This document shows positions 26,784 through 35,422 of a DNA stretch of 64,000 nucleotides, one piece after another; the first letter of the stretch is position 1; every line of letters begins with the position of its first letter. A model generated the notes under the pieces. The model saw only the letters and a program-made list of their open reading frames with translations. It was not told the origin of the DNA and searched no databases. The translations under genes were made by a program, and so were the position numbers. Source of the DNA: CAWGMT01 sp963823675 (GTDB lineage: Bacteria > Planctomycetota > Planctomycetia > Isosphaerales > Isosphaeraceae); contig CAWGMT010000025.1 of the NCBI GenBank assembly GCA_963823675.1, forward strand, positions 310,001-374,000, given 5' to 3'.

Positions 26784-27479
26784 TCAGCGGGCCGTCCACG
26801 ATCGCCTCAGCTCGCCCGGCTGATTGGTCTGGATCACCTCGCCAGTCGCGACATCCAGAGCCGTCAACCACCCGCCCCGGAAGCAATTGGTGTCGATGCC
26901 GATCAGGAACCTGAGATCGAGGATCTCCCCCGTCGCTTGAGGGGTGTGCCCGACCACCACGGTCTTGCCGGAGAAGTGCGGGCGCAACTCGGCGGGCTTG
27001 ATGGCATCCCAGCGGAGCCTGGATGCGCTGATGCGGTTCAGGGGAGCATTGGGGTCATAATTCGCGTGCACGAAGATGTGGGTGTCCGTCTCGAAGTAAT
27101 TCAGGCAGCCCCGGATGAATCGGACGTACTCGCTGGGAATCACTTCGATGTCGGTTCGGTACGTGCAATACGAGTCCAGCGTCTGCTGGCCGCCGAGCTT
27201 GAGCCAGTACCGGAATTCCGACCTCGACTCCACGGCATTGAGCAACATTTCTTCATGGTTGCCGAGGAGGGCTACCAACCGGCAGCGACTCGAAAGAGCG
27301 ATCAACTGCTCGATCACGCCCCGGCTGTCAGGTCCGCCGTCTATGAAGTCACCGAGCACGACGATCAGGTCGTCGGGCCGTGGCTTAATCTCCTCAATCA
27401 GAAGTCGCAGCGCTGTCGAACAGCCGTGGATGTCGCCGATGGCGATCGTCCGTTGAACGTGCTGACGGGTCTGGGTCAT
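26784..27479 (-). CDS. PPP-type metallophosphoesterase (Ser/Thr phosphatase-like)
   Basis: From the ATG at 27477-27479 the 231-residue protein has the three PPP motifs: GDIHGCSTAL, GDFIDGGPDS and GNHEEML, followed by HANYDP and VVGHTPQATG, which supply further metal ligands. These are the same motifs as in PrpA/PphA-type bacterial protein phosphatases and diadenosine tetraphosphatases. It may counteract the many kinases in this genome. It is a single gene on the minus strand. Confidence 0.9.
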   Translation of the reverse strand: MTQTRQHVQRTIAIGDIHGCSTALRLLIEEIKPRPDDLIVVLGDFIDGGPDSRGVIEQLIALSSRCRLVALLGNHEEMLLNAVESRSEFRYWLKLGGQQTLDSYCTYRTDIEVIPSEYVRFIRGCLNYFETDTHIFVHANYDPNAPLNRISASRLRWDAIKPAELRPHFSGKTVVVGHTPQATGEILDLRFLIGIDTNCFRGGWLTALDVATGEVIQTNQPGELRRSWTAR

Positions 27480-27755
27480 TGCGGACCGCACCGCTGGTCC
27501 CGCTATCCCGCGCGTTAGACTCCATCCAAGGCATCCCGTCGGCTCAGAGCTACGAGTTGAAGGCAACAGGCAGAATCGTCGTCCGAATCAGCCAAGCCCG
27601 CGTGCGTTTCGTGGTCCCCGGTCCAAAGCCGGTATATTCGTTGAGGGTAGACAAGGCAGAGGTTGAACTTCGTGCCGCTCGCACCGACGAGCGCGATGAC
27701 TCGTCTGCGTTTCAGAGGGCGCGACTCTCGATTTCGTGCCCCGCGGTATCTCAGA

Positions 27756-28106
27756 TCACGCAATCAAGCCCTTCGCCCTGGCTCGAGTCAGCAGTTCTTC
27801 CTTGCTGACCCCAGGCCGCTGGGATGCCTCGATCTTCTGGCGCACGGCTTCGGCTTCCCGATCACACTGGCGAAGGTACTCATCGAAGGGTGCAGGATTG
27901 GCGAGATAGCGGCTGATCACCGCGTAGACGTCGGCCAGTTGCAGCGTCCGATAGGACTCGACGATGCCCTCGGGCGTCTCGCCGCGCTGATAGGCGGCAA
28001 TCACCAATTCCAGAAGCACCCGGCTCTTGCCGACGCGTAAAACGCCCGGCGGATCTTCCCACAACGGAACTGTCACCGTCAGTGGCTCAAAATCCACAGT
28101 GGTCAT
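27756..28106 (-). CDS. DUF433 family protein (predicted antitoxin)
   Basis: The product, 116 residues from the ATG at 28104-28106, contains RVLLELVIAAYQRGETPEGIVESYRTLQLADVYAVISRYLANP, the DUF433 helix-turn-helix core. Members often accompany PIN-domain toxins (DUF5615), but no such gene is adjacent here. The next gene upstream is another antitoxin-like frame. It may be an orphan or act with a toxin elsewhere. Confidence 0.8.
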   Translation of the reverse strand: MTTVDFEPLTVTVPLWEDPPGVLRVGKSRVLLELVIAAYQRGETPEGIVESYRTLQLADVYAVISRYLANPAPFDEYLRQCDREAEAVRQKIEASQRPGVSKEELLTRARAKGLIA

Positions 28107-28132
28107 GGTTCCCATCCTCTTTTCAGCGAATC

Positions 28133-28393
28133 TCAGGCTCGATCAATCACGCGGCGGCGCATCGCGACCGCGCAGAGACCACCCTCTTGGCGGCAGCGCA
28201 ATCGAGACCGCTCGATCAAGGCGACGAATTCCGCGTTGGTGCTCAGTACAATGTCCTCCAAGTCCGTGTTGTCAAGGGGAAGGGTCACGGCCGTCGGAGA
28301 CCCATGCTCAGTAATGACGAGCGGCTCCGAACGAGCGCCGGGAATGTAGTTTGCAAGCGGGCTGGATGCGTCGCCGAGCTCGACGATCTTCAT
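28133..28393 (-). CDS. Phd/YefM-type antitoxin without adjacent toxin
   Basis: The 86-residue product has the Phd/YefM start MKIVELGDASSPLANYI and a central strand VTLPLDNTDLEDIVLSTNAEFVALIERSR. Such antitoxins bind DNA and neutralise a RelE/Doc-type toxin. No toxin gene is adjacent: the upstream neighbour is the TPR gene and the downstream is DUF433. This is a common orphan arrangement in planctomycetes. Confidence 0.82.
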   Translation of the reverse strand: MKIVELGDASSPLANYIPGARSEPLVITEHGSPTAVTLPLDNTDLEDIVLSTNAEFVALIERSRLRCRQEGGLCAVAMRRRVIDRA

Positions 28394-28488
28394 TGCTGGA
28401 AAACCTCCCCACCGATCCGGCGCATGTTGGGTTCATCAATTGTACTTTCCACAGTCTCCACCGACAACGCCGCGAGAAGCACGGGCTC

Positions 28489-29938
28489 TCAATCCTGACT
28501 CCGCGCCCCCGACTTCGCCGCGACTGTAGGCGACCTGAGCCCAAGCAACTCGAGCAATCCGAGTCGGTGATGGGGCTTGCCGGCCTTGTAACGGTCCAGG
28601 AGCTTGCTGTATTCGCGCCGCTCGGGATCATTGGCGGCCAGCAGCGCGATTGCGCTTTCTTGCCATTTCACTGCGGCGGCGAAATCTCCGGTTTCGGAAT
28701 AGGCAATTGCAAGAGTCGAGACAAAACGCGGGTTCTTGAAATTGGTCAGCTCGCAAGCGCGAGCGGCCGAAGCCACCGCCTGTGCGCCGCTGCGGATTCT
28801 GGCATCCGGGCAGGTCGCCAGGATCCACGCTCGCCCGTGATGTGACTCGGCGTTACTCGGATCGAGGCGGATGGCCGCTTCGACGTCGGCGAGCGCGGAG
28901 TTGTAATCGCCTAGCTCTACTTTGAAGAACGCGCGGCTAAAAACCACATTCGCGTCAGTGGGGTCAAGTCGGATGGCTTGATCCAAATCTTTCAACGCCT
29001 GTTTGATATGGCCGATCGATCGATTGATCACGGCCCGGGCGTTATAGGCCTCGCCATATTCGGGATCGATCTGGATTGCCTTGTTGGCTGCTGCCAGAGC
29101 TCTGTCGGGGTCGGATCGCTTGAGGTGAATGGCAGCGAGATAAATGAAGGCCTGCACGCAGTTCGGGTCGATCTGGAGTGCCCGTTGCATTTCAACTTGC
29201 GCCTCTGCAGCTCGTCCCTCTTCAAATAGATCATTCCCCGGCCCACGTAGGTCATCACCCATCGTGAGCCCAGCTCGATTGCGCCTCGAAATCCCGGAGG
29301 GCTTCGTCGTCTTTCTTGAGGCTGCTATCAATCATCGCCCGCTGTTCCAGCACGTAACAATTTCGTGGGTCGAATGCGACCGCCTTGTCTGCTTCCGCCA
29401 GCGCTTGCTCGGGCTGCTGGCTGATGCGCAACAGGAAGGCCCGCGTGATCAAGGCCGTGACGTTTTTCGGCTCGCGGCGCAGGGCCTCATTCAGGTCAGC
29501 CAGCGCATCTTCGCGGTCGTCCTTTTCGAGACGGACGAGGGCTCTCATCAGGAACGCAAACGAGTCTCTGGGGTAGCGAAGAATCTCCTGAGAAAAGAAC
29601 GCCTCGGCTTCCGCGACAGGGACGACAGCACTCACCGGAACCCACCCCCGGATGCCCCGGTGGCGATTCTCGAGCAGCAATCGATCGCCTTCGATGCGCT
29701 CGCCGTGATAGAGGAACCCCGGCATCGTCGGGCTCACGCGCTTGCCGCCGTATTCGAGTGAAAAGCCGGGCTCCTTCTGTACGAACGCCTTGCTGAGGTC
29801 GCGCGGTCGCGTCGTTCGTTTGGGTCTCACGTAAGGCTCGAGCGCCAGTCCGTCAGTCTGGTCATACGCGTGCGCGCCAGAACCCGCGGCAAGCACGAGA
29901 AAGAGCGCGAACAGCGATCGAGCCTGAATCGGCGACAT
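28489..29938 (-). pseudogene. Exported TPR-repeat protein interrupted by two single-base deletions
   Basis: The gene starts at ATG 29938 (signal peptide SLFALFLVLAAGSGAHAYD) and ends at 28489. The N-terminal part has an SH3-like segment (GFLYHGERIEGDRLLLENRHRGIRGWVPVSAVVPV) and TPR repeats (AFLMRALVRLEKDDREDALADLNEALR). Near 29284 one base is missing; the reading then runs EAAIELGSRWVMTYVGRGMIYL in a second frame. Near 29228 another base is missing, after which EEGRAAEAQVEMQRAL and further TPRs follow to a stop. All three frames together give a plausible TPR scaffold. Either an assembly error or a recent pseudogene. Its 3' end and its leader recur at 23.7 kb. Confidence 0.75.
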
Positions 29939-30211
29939 GACCGGAGTCCCTTCCGAGGCCGTCGGACCGGAATTTTGGCGGTTACTATGTCGAGGAAACG
30001 GAAACAAGGCAAGATGGAACTGGAATCTCGGCGATCTCGGATTGTATCTCCGGGAAGAGGTCGTCTTCTGCGATTGGTCGCACGACCAGCGGGGCGTGCT
30101 CCGACTGCGGCTCAGCGGCCGGGTTGTTTTCACCGGACGGAACGCCAACCGGCAAGCGGCCTGCGGACCGGCGCGCGACGACTGCCAGGCGACCGGGGCT
30201 GAGCGCGAAAT

Positions 30212-30366
30212 GCTTGGGGTCTTGGTCAGCCTCCACTCGTAACCTGGCTTAGGATAGAATGAAAGGGCCGACGGCCCGGTCGTGCGTTGAAGCTTGAAAC
30301 CCGCACAGGAGGCTGCACATGACTCTCACCGTCGAAGCCATTTACGAAAATGGCGTGCTCAAATGA
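30212..30366 (+). pseudogene. Duplicated leader and truncated DUF104 antitoxin copy
   Basis: At 30319-30366 MTLTVEAIYENGVLK is followed directly by a stop, so only 15 codons of the DUF104 antitoxin remain. The preceding ~100 bases (GGTCTTGGTCAGCCT, GATAGAATGAAA, GGCCC) match the leader of the intact copy at 24470-24710. This fragment ends 12 bases before the start of the K2 kinase gene, so K2 may be expressed from this leader or have been placed there by the rearrangement. Confidence 0.75.
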
Positions 30367-30378
30367 AAGCGATCGGTC

Positions 30379-33300
30379 GTGGTGAGGGATCGAACAGTGG
30401 ATGAGACGAAAGACCTCGCCGACACCGGAGGCTCGCGGCCCCCCGCTCTTGGTTGGAAGGGATCATCGGATGAGACGAAAGACCTCTCCGACAGCGGGGG
30501 CTCGCAGTCGTTCGTTCTTGGTTCGAGTGGCTCCCCGGACGGCGATCCCCCCAAGATCGGGCGCTACCGAATCGTCCGTCGATTGGGTCAGGGAGGGTTC
30601 GGACGGGTCTATCTGGCTCACGACGACGACCTCGACCGCCCGGTCGCCATCAAGGTGCCGAATTCCGAACGAATCACCCGCCCCGAGGATGTCGAGGCGT
30701 TTCTTGTTGAAGCCCGAATCCTGGCCAAGCTGGACCATCCCCACATCGTGCCCGTCCATGACGTTGGCGGCACGGAAGACGGGCTCTGCTTCGTCGTCTC
30801 AAAGCTCATCGAAGGCAGCGATCTGTCCGTCAGGATTGATCAGGCTCGCCCCTCCTTCCGGGATTCGGCCGAACTGGTCGCCACGATCGCCGACGCATTG
30901 CATTACGCCCACGGCCGAGGGCTGGTTCACCGGGACATCAAGCCCGCCAACATCCTGATCGACGCCTCGGGCAAACCGTGCGTGGCCGATTTCGGGCTCG
31001 CCCTCAAGGATGAGGACTTCGGCAAGGGCGGGGGGCTGGCCGGCACGCCGGCCTATATGAGTCCCGAGCAGGCCAGGGGCGAGGGACATCTGGTCGATGG
31101 GCGCTCCGACATTTTCAGCTCAGGGGTCGTCTTCTACGAGCTACTGACCGGTCGCAGACCGTTCCGCGCGGAGTCGCTTTCCGAGATCATCGAACAGGTG
31201 ACCCGCGTCGAGGCTCGCCCGCCCCGCCAGATCGACGACACGATCCCCAAGGAGCTGGAACGCATTTGCTTGAGAGCGATGTCGAAGCGTGCATCCGAAA
31301 GGTACACCACGGCACGCGACCTGGCGGAGGACCTTCGCCTGTTCCTTCAAACCGAAGGAGGCGCGGTCTCGCCTGGCGCCCCTGCGGCTCCCATGAGCCC
31401 ACCACCCGGATCAACTCTGGAATCCGCTCCACCTTCACCCATCTCCAGACAATCCGACTCCGGCCAACGACCGATCAAGATCGTGCCGAGAGGGCTGCGA
31501 TCGTTCGATGAGGATGACGCCGACTTCTTCTTGGAATTGCTTCCCGGACCTCGAGACCGTGATGGACTGCCCGACAGCATTCGATTCTGGAAGCGAAAGA
31601 TCGAGCAGATTGATCCCGACCTGACTTTCAGGGTTGGTCTCGTCTATGGACCGTCGGGTTGTGGCAAGTCGTCGCTCGTGAAGGCGGGACTTCTGCCCCG
31701 GCTGGGCAAGCACGTCCTGCCGGTCTACGTCGAGGCGACCGCGTATGAGACGGAAGCTCGGTTGCTCAAGGGCTTGCGCAAGGTTTGTCCTGAGCTGCCG
31801 CGACGTTTGGGGCTGGTCGAGTCGCTGGCAAGTTTGCGCAGGGGTCGCGTGTTGCCACCAGAACGGAAGGTCCTGCTGGTCCTTGACCAGTTCGAGCAGT
31901 GGCTGCATGCGAAGCGGGGTGAGGAGAGTACGGAGCTGGTCGCCGCTCTCCGGCACTGCGATGGCGAACATATTCAAGCGATTGTGCTGGTGCGGGATGA
32001 TTTCTGGCTGGCCGCCAGCCGGTTCATGAGGGACCTCGAGATCGATCTCGTCCCGGACCAGAACATCGCCCTCGTCGATCTTTTCGATCCGCGCCATGCG
32101 AGCAAGGTGTTGACAGCGTTCGGGACCGCCTACGGCAACCTGCCGGAGCGCACGGGCGACATCTCAAAGGATCAGGAAGCGTTTCTGGATCAAGCGACCG
32201 GCGAGCTGGCCCAGAACGGCAAAATCATCTCGGTTCGCCTGGCTCTGTTTGCCGAGATGGTCAAGGGAAAATCCTGGAGCCCGGCGACTTTGCGAGCGAT
32301 CGGCGGTACGGAAGGCGTCGGAGTCAGCTTCCTGGAGGAGACATTCAGTTCCCCCCAGGCGAACCCCAAGCATCGCCTTCACCAAGAGGCGGCGCAATCG
32401 GTGCTGAAAGCTCTCCTGCCCGAGACCGGCACCGACATCAAGGGACAGATGCGATCACGTCAGGAATTGCTCGAAGCCTCGGGGTACGCGAACCGCCCCA
32501 GGGACTTCGACGACCTGATCCACATCCTCGACCCGGAGCTGCGCCTGATCACGCCGGCGGAGCCGGAAGGTGCGGAATCGGCGAGCCCGGTCGCGTCAGC
32601 GCCGGGAGAACTCGGGGCGCTAACGCAACCCCGCTCGCCAGACCGATACTACCAGCTCGCCCACGATTACCTGGTCCACTCTCTCCGGGATTGGCTGACC
32701 CGCAAACAGCGTGAGACCCGTCGCGGAAGGGCGGAACTGCGGTTGGCGGAACGCTCCTCGCTCTGGAACGCCAAACCAGAGAACCGCCGCCTGCCATCCG
32801 CCCTCGAATGGGCGAACATCCGGCTGCTGACCAGGAAGAAGGACTGGACCGAGCGAGAGCGCAGGATGATGAAACGGGCGGGGCGGGTGCATGGCGTTCG
32901 AGGCATTCTGACCTTTACGCTCCTGACCGCTGGACTCATCGCCGGGTTGGCCGTCCGCCGCCGGGTGATCGAGAATCAGCGAGCCACCCAGGCCGCCGGC
33001 CTGGTGCAACGAGTCCTCGATGCGGAAACGGCTCAGGTCCCGGACATCGTGGGGGAGATGCGGGAATACCGTCAATGGGTCGATTCCGCGCTCCTTTTCG
33101 AACTGGAAAAGAGCTCGGCTGATCCGCGGCGGAAACTTCACGCCAGCCTTGCCCTTCTTCCCGTCGACGCCTCTCAGGTTGACTACCTCTTCAACCGCCT
33201 TTTCAACTCCACACCAAGCGAGCTTCCCGTGCTGCGTGATGCCTTGAAAGCCCACCGTTCCACCCTGACTCCGAAGCTCTGGGCCGTGCTCGAGTCGGCG

Positions 33301-35382
33301 AAACCCGACGATAACGCACTACTTCCAGCCGCCGGCGCCCTGGCAAGCTACGCCCCGGATGACGGCAAGTGGGAAGCAACCGGCGCCAACGTGGCACAAA
33401 AGTTGGTGTCGGTCAATTCCCTCTTGCTCCGACCCTGGATCGAAGCCCTTCGTCCCGTGCGCGGCAAGCTGACAGCCCCGCTCGCGACGATCTTTCGGGA
33501 CAAGAGCCGTCCCGAAACCGTGCACTCGCTGGCGACGGACATCCTCACCGACTACGCCAGCGACGACCCCGACAGGCTGGCCGAGCTGCTCATGGTCTCC
33601 GATCCCAATGCCTATGTGAGCTTTTTCCCGGTCGCCGCGAAGCGGGCCGAGCGGATCTTGCCGGTTTTCCAAGCCGAGCTTGGCAAGAAAGCCACGTATT
33701 CCTGGGACGATGGGCCGCTCGATCCATCGTGGACGAAACCGGACGCCGCCCTCGTGAGCCGGATCGAGTCGGCGGAGGGCATTCTCACCGAGCGGTTCGG
33801 CTTTTGCCAGACAATGCCGCTGGACGAGTTCCTCATGACTGCGGACGGTCTCTGCAAATCGGGATACCGACCGGTGCGGTTTCGCCCGTATGCGGATGGG
33901 CAGGTTGTGCGGGTGTCGGCAGTCTGGGCCCGAGATGGACGCAACTGGCGAATCTCTTCCGGTCTGACTGCCGATGAAATCCGGCAACAGGACGAACAGA
34001 ACGGAGTTGGGCGCGGGTCTCCGGGCACCCGAAGGGTCGCCGCCCAGGGTCCTGACCGAAGGTCTCCTTCCTCCGGGCCGTCCGCCGCGTCGGTGAGACC
34101 TTCGGTCGCGGGGAGGGCGGGGTCCGGAGACCCGCGCCCAACAACTTCGGGAGAACCGCCGTCGGCTGATCGGCAAGGTCAGGAGACCTTGCCCCAACCG
34201 CGCTTCCTCCCGGTCAACGTCGCCGGATACCAGGTCACCGACAAGGACGGTAAGCCCGTCGATCGCTACGCAGCCCTCGAGGTGGAGAAATCCGGCGGTG
34301 ATGACGCCCGGTTGTACGTCGGGGCGACCGATAACGATCTGACCGAGGCCCAGAAGCCCCTGGATGACGCCAAGTTGATCGCCCGGACGCTCCACGCCCA
34401 GCGCTCGACCGACGGCCGCACGCGGTACTCCGGCGTCTGGGGCAAGCCCACGTCGCCCGGCGTCGCCACCCAGGGTTACCGCGACCTGTTCGCGTGGAAC
34501 TACGCCGAGAACCAGGCCCTGTTCAGCGACCGGGTGCTTGTCAACGTGGCGGTCAGCGAGGCCGGCAAGCGCCTGTCGGTCCCCGAGCGGGCACGGGAGG
34601 CGCTCAAGTGGGCGGAGAAAACACTGAAGACCAAGCCCGACGACCTGAGCGCTCTCATGGCCCGCGCCGGGGCTTGGCTTCGGCTCGGGGAAAACGACAA
34701 GGCTGTCGTCGCCTTAAGCGCTGTCCTTGCCAAGAGCAAGGACGACCAAAGCGCGCTCGAGCTCCGGGCAATCGCGCAGGCGCGGCTCGGCAAGAAGGAA
34801 CCCGCCCTCGCCAACCTGGTCCGGTATCAGAAGGACGCGCCGGAACGGTCCCGGCTCTACCTGGCGGCCGTTGTTGCCGCCGAACTCGGCGGCGGGGGCG
34901 ACGCCGCGACCCGAGCCCTGGAAGCCGCGCTCCGGAAGGAGCCGGGGGACGCCGACCTGCGTTACGCTGCCGCCCGGGCCTTCGCGGCCGGCTCGAAGGC
35001 CGTTGACCGGTCCGACCACCAGAAGGCACGCGCCCTGGCTGCGCGATCCCTCGCCCTGCTTCAAGAAGGCGTCCGCGACAACGACCTGAGCTTCGCCCTG
35101 CTCGACGACTCTCCCGATCTCGACCCGCTCTGGGACGACCCGGCGTTCGCCAGGCTCCTGGGCGCCGGCCACCCGGAACGGCGGTTCGCCGGCGTCTGGT
35201 CGACCAGAGGCGCGATTCGAGGCGGCCAGCCTCGACTCCCTCGACCCGGCCGAGCACCTGGCACGCAGCCGCGAGCTGGCGAGCCGGGGCTACCGCCCCG
35301 TCGCCTGGTCGGTCGCCCGCACTTCGCCCGAGGGCCCGCCGCTATCGGCCTCGGTCTGGCACCGGCCGCTGGTCGCGGCTGA
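30379..35382 (+). CDS. K2: kinase - STAND NTPase - TM - TPR part of a giant kinase-FGE protein, with a frameshift near its 3' end
   Basis: Residues 59-330 form a Hanks kinase (LGQGGFGRVYLA, HRDIKPANILI, VADFGLAL, GTPAYMSPEQARG). A STAND-like P-loop ATPase follows: VGLVYGPSGCGKSSLVKAGLL at about residue 420 and Walker B LLVLDQFEQWL at about 500, with a helical region to about 830. One transmembrane helix (ILTFTLLTAGLIAGLAV) is near residue 845. Then come HEAT-like helices, a Gly/Ala segment and TPR repeats (LMARAGAWLRLGENDKAVVALSAVL). The N-terminus has two copies of DETKDL(A/S)D(T/S)GGS. In homologous K3 the reading continues into an FGE domain; here an extra base near 35206 shifts it, so the true frame resumes in the next entry. 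Confidence 0.83.
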   Translation: MVRDRTVDETKDLADTGGSRPPALGWKGSSDETKDLSDSGGSQSFVLGSSGSPDGDPPKIGRYRIVRRLGQGGFGRVYLAHDDDLDRPVAIKVPNSERITRPEDVEAFLVEARILAKLDHPHIVPVHDVGGTEDGLCFVVSKLIEGSDLSVRIDQARPSFRDSAELVATIADALHYAHGRGLVHRDIKPANILIDASGKPCVADFGLALKDEDFGKGGGLAGTPAYMSPEQARGEGHLVDGRSDIFSSGVVFYELLTGRRPFRAESLSEIIEQVTRVEARPPRQIDDTIPKELERICLRAMSKRASERYTTARDLAEDLRLFLQTEGGAVSPGAPAAPMSPPPGSTLESAPPSPISRQSDSGQRPIKIVPRGLRSFDEDDADFFLELLPGPRDRDGLPDSIRFWKRKIEQIDPDLTFRVGLVYGPSGCGKSSLVKAGLLPRLGKHVLPVYVEATAYETEARLLKGLRKVCPELPRRLGLVESLASLRRGRVLPPERKVLLVLDQFEQWLHAKRGEESTELVAALRHCDGEHIQAIVLVRDDFWLAASRFMRDLEIDLVPDQNIALVDLFDPRHASKVLTAFGTAYGNLPERTGDISKDQEAFLDQATGELAQNGKIISVRLALFAEMVKGKSWSPATLRAIGGTEGVGVSFLEETFSSPQANPKHRLHQEAAQSVLKALLPETGTDIKGQMRSRQELLEASGYANRPRDFDDLIHILDPELRLITPAEPEGAESASPVASAPGELGALTQPRSPDRYYQLAHDYLVHSLRDWLTRKQRETRRGRAELRLAERSSLWNAKPENRRLPSALEWANIRLLTRKKDWTERERRMMKRAGRVHGVRGILTFTLLTAGLIAGLAVRRRVIENQRATQAAGLVQRVLDAETAQVPDIVGEMREYRQWVDSALLFELEKSSADPRRKLHASLALLPVDASQVDYLFNRLFNSTPSELPVLRDALKAHRSTLTPKLWAVLESAKPDDNALLPAAGALASYAPDDGKWEATGANVAQKLVSVNSLLLRPWIEALRPVRGKLTAPLATIFRDKSRPETVHSLATDILTDYASDDPDRLAELLMVSDPNAYVSFFPVAAKRAERILPVFQAELGKKATYSWDDGPLDPSWTKPDAALVSRIESAEGILTERFGFCQTMPLDEFLMTADGLCKSGYRPVRFRPYADGQVVRVSAVWARDGRNWRISSGLTADEIRQQDEQNGVGRGSPGTRRVAAQGPDRRSPSSGPSAASVRPSVAGRAGSGDPRPTTSGEPPSADRQGQETLPQPRFLPVNVAGYQVTDKDGKPVDRYAALEVEKSGGDDARLYVGATDNDLTEAQKPLDDAKLIARTLHAQRSTDGRTRYSGVWGKPTSPGVATQGYRDLFAWNYAENQALFSDRVLVNVAVSEAGKRLSVPERAREALKWAEKTLKTKPDDLSALMARAGAWLRLGENDKAVVALSAVLAKSKDDQSALELRAIAQARLGKKEPALANLVRYQKDAPERSRLYLAAVVAAELGGGGDAATRALEAALRKEPGDADLRYAAARAFAAGSKAVDRSDHQKARALAARSLALLQEGVRDNDLSFALLDDSPDLDPLWDDPAFARLLGAGHPERRFAGVWSTRGAIRGGQPRLPRPGRAPGTQPRAGEPGLPPRRLVGRPHFARGPAAIGLGLAPAAGRG
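34006..34142 (+). repeat. Palindromic repeat inserted in frame in K2 (site 1)
   Basis: The element has a perfect 17-base inverted terminal repeat: GTTGGGCGCGGGTCTCC at 34006-34022 and its reverse complement at 34126-34142. It is translated as part of K2 (VGRGSPG...SGDPRPT). The same element occurs at the matching position in K3 (58926-59122), and the sequence around it in both proteins is a low-complexity linker. Confidence 0.88.
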
Positions 35383-35422
35383 GGCCACGGACCGGCTGGC
35401 CGAGCGACAGGCGCGGGCGGCG

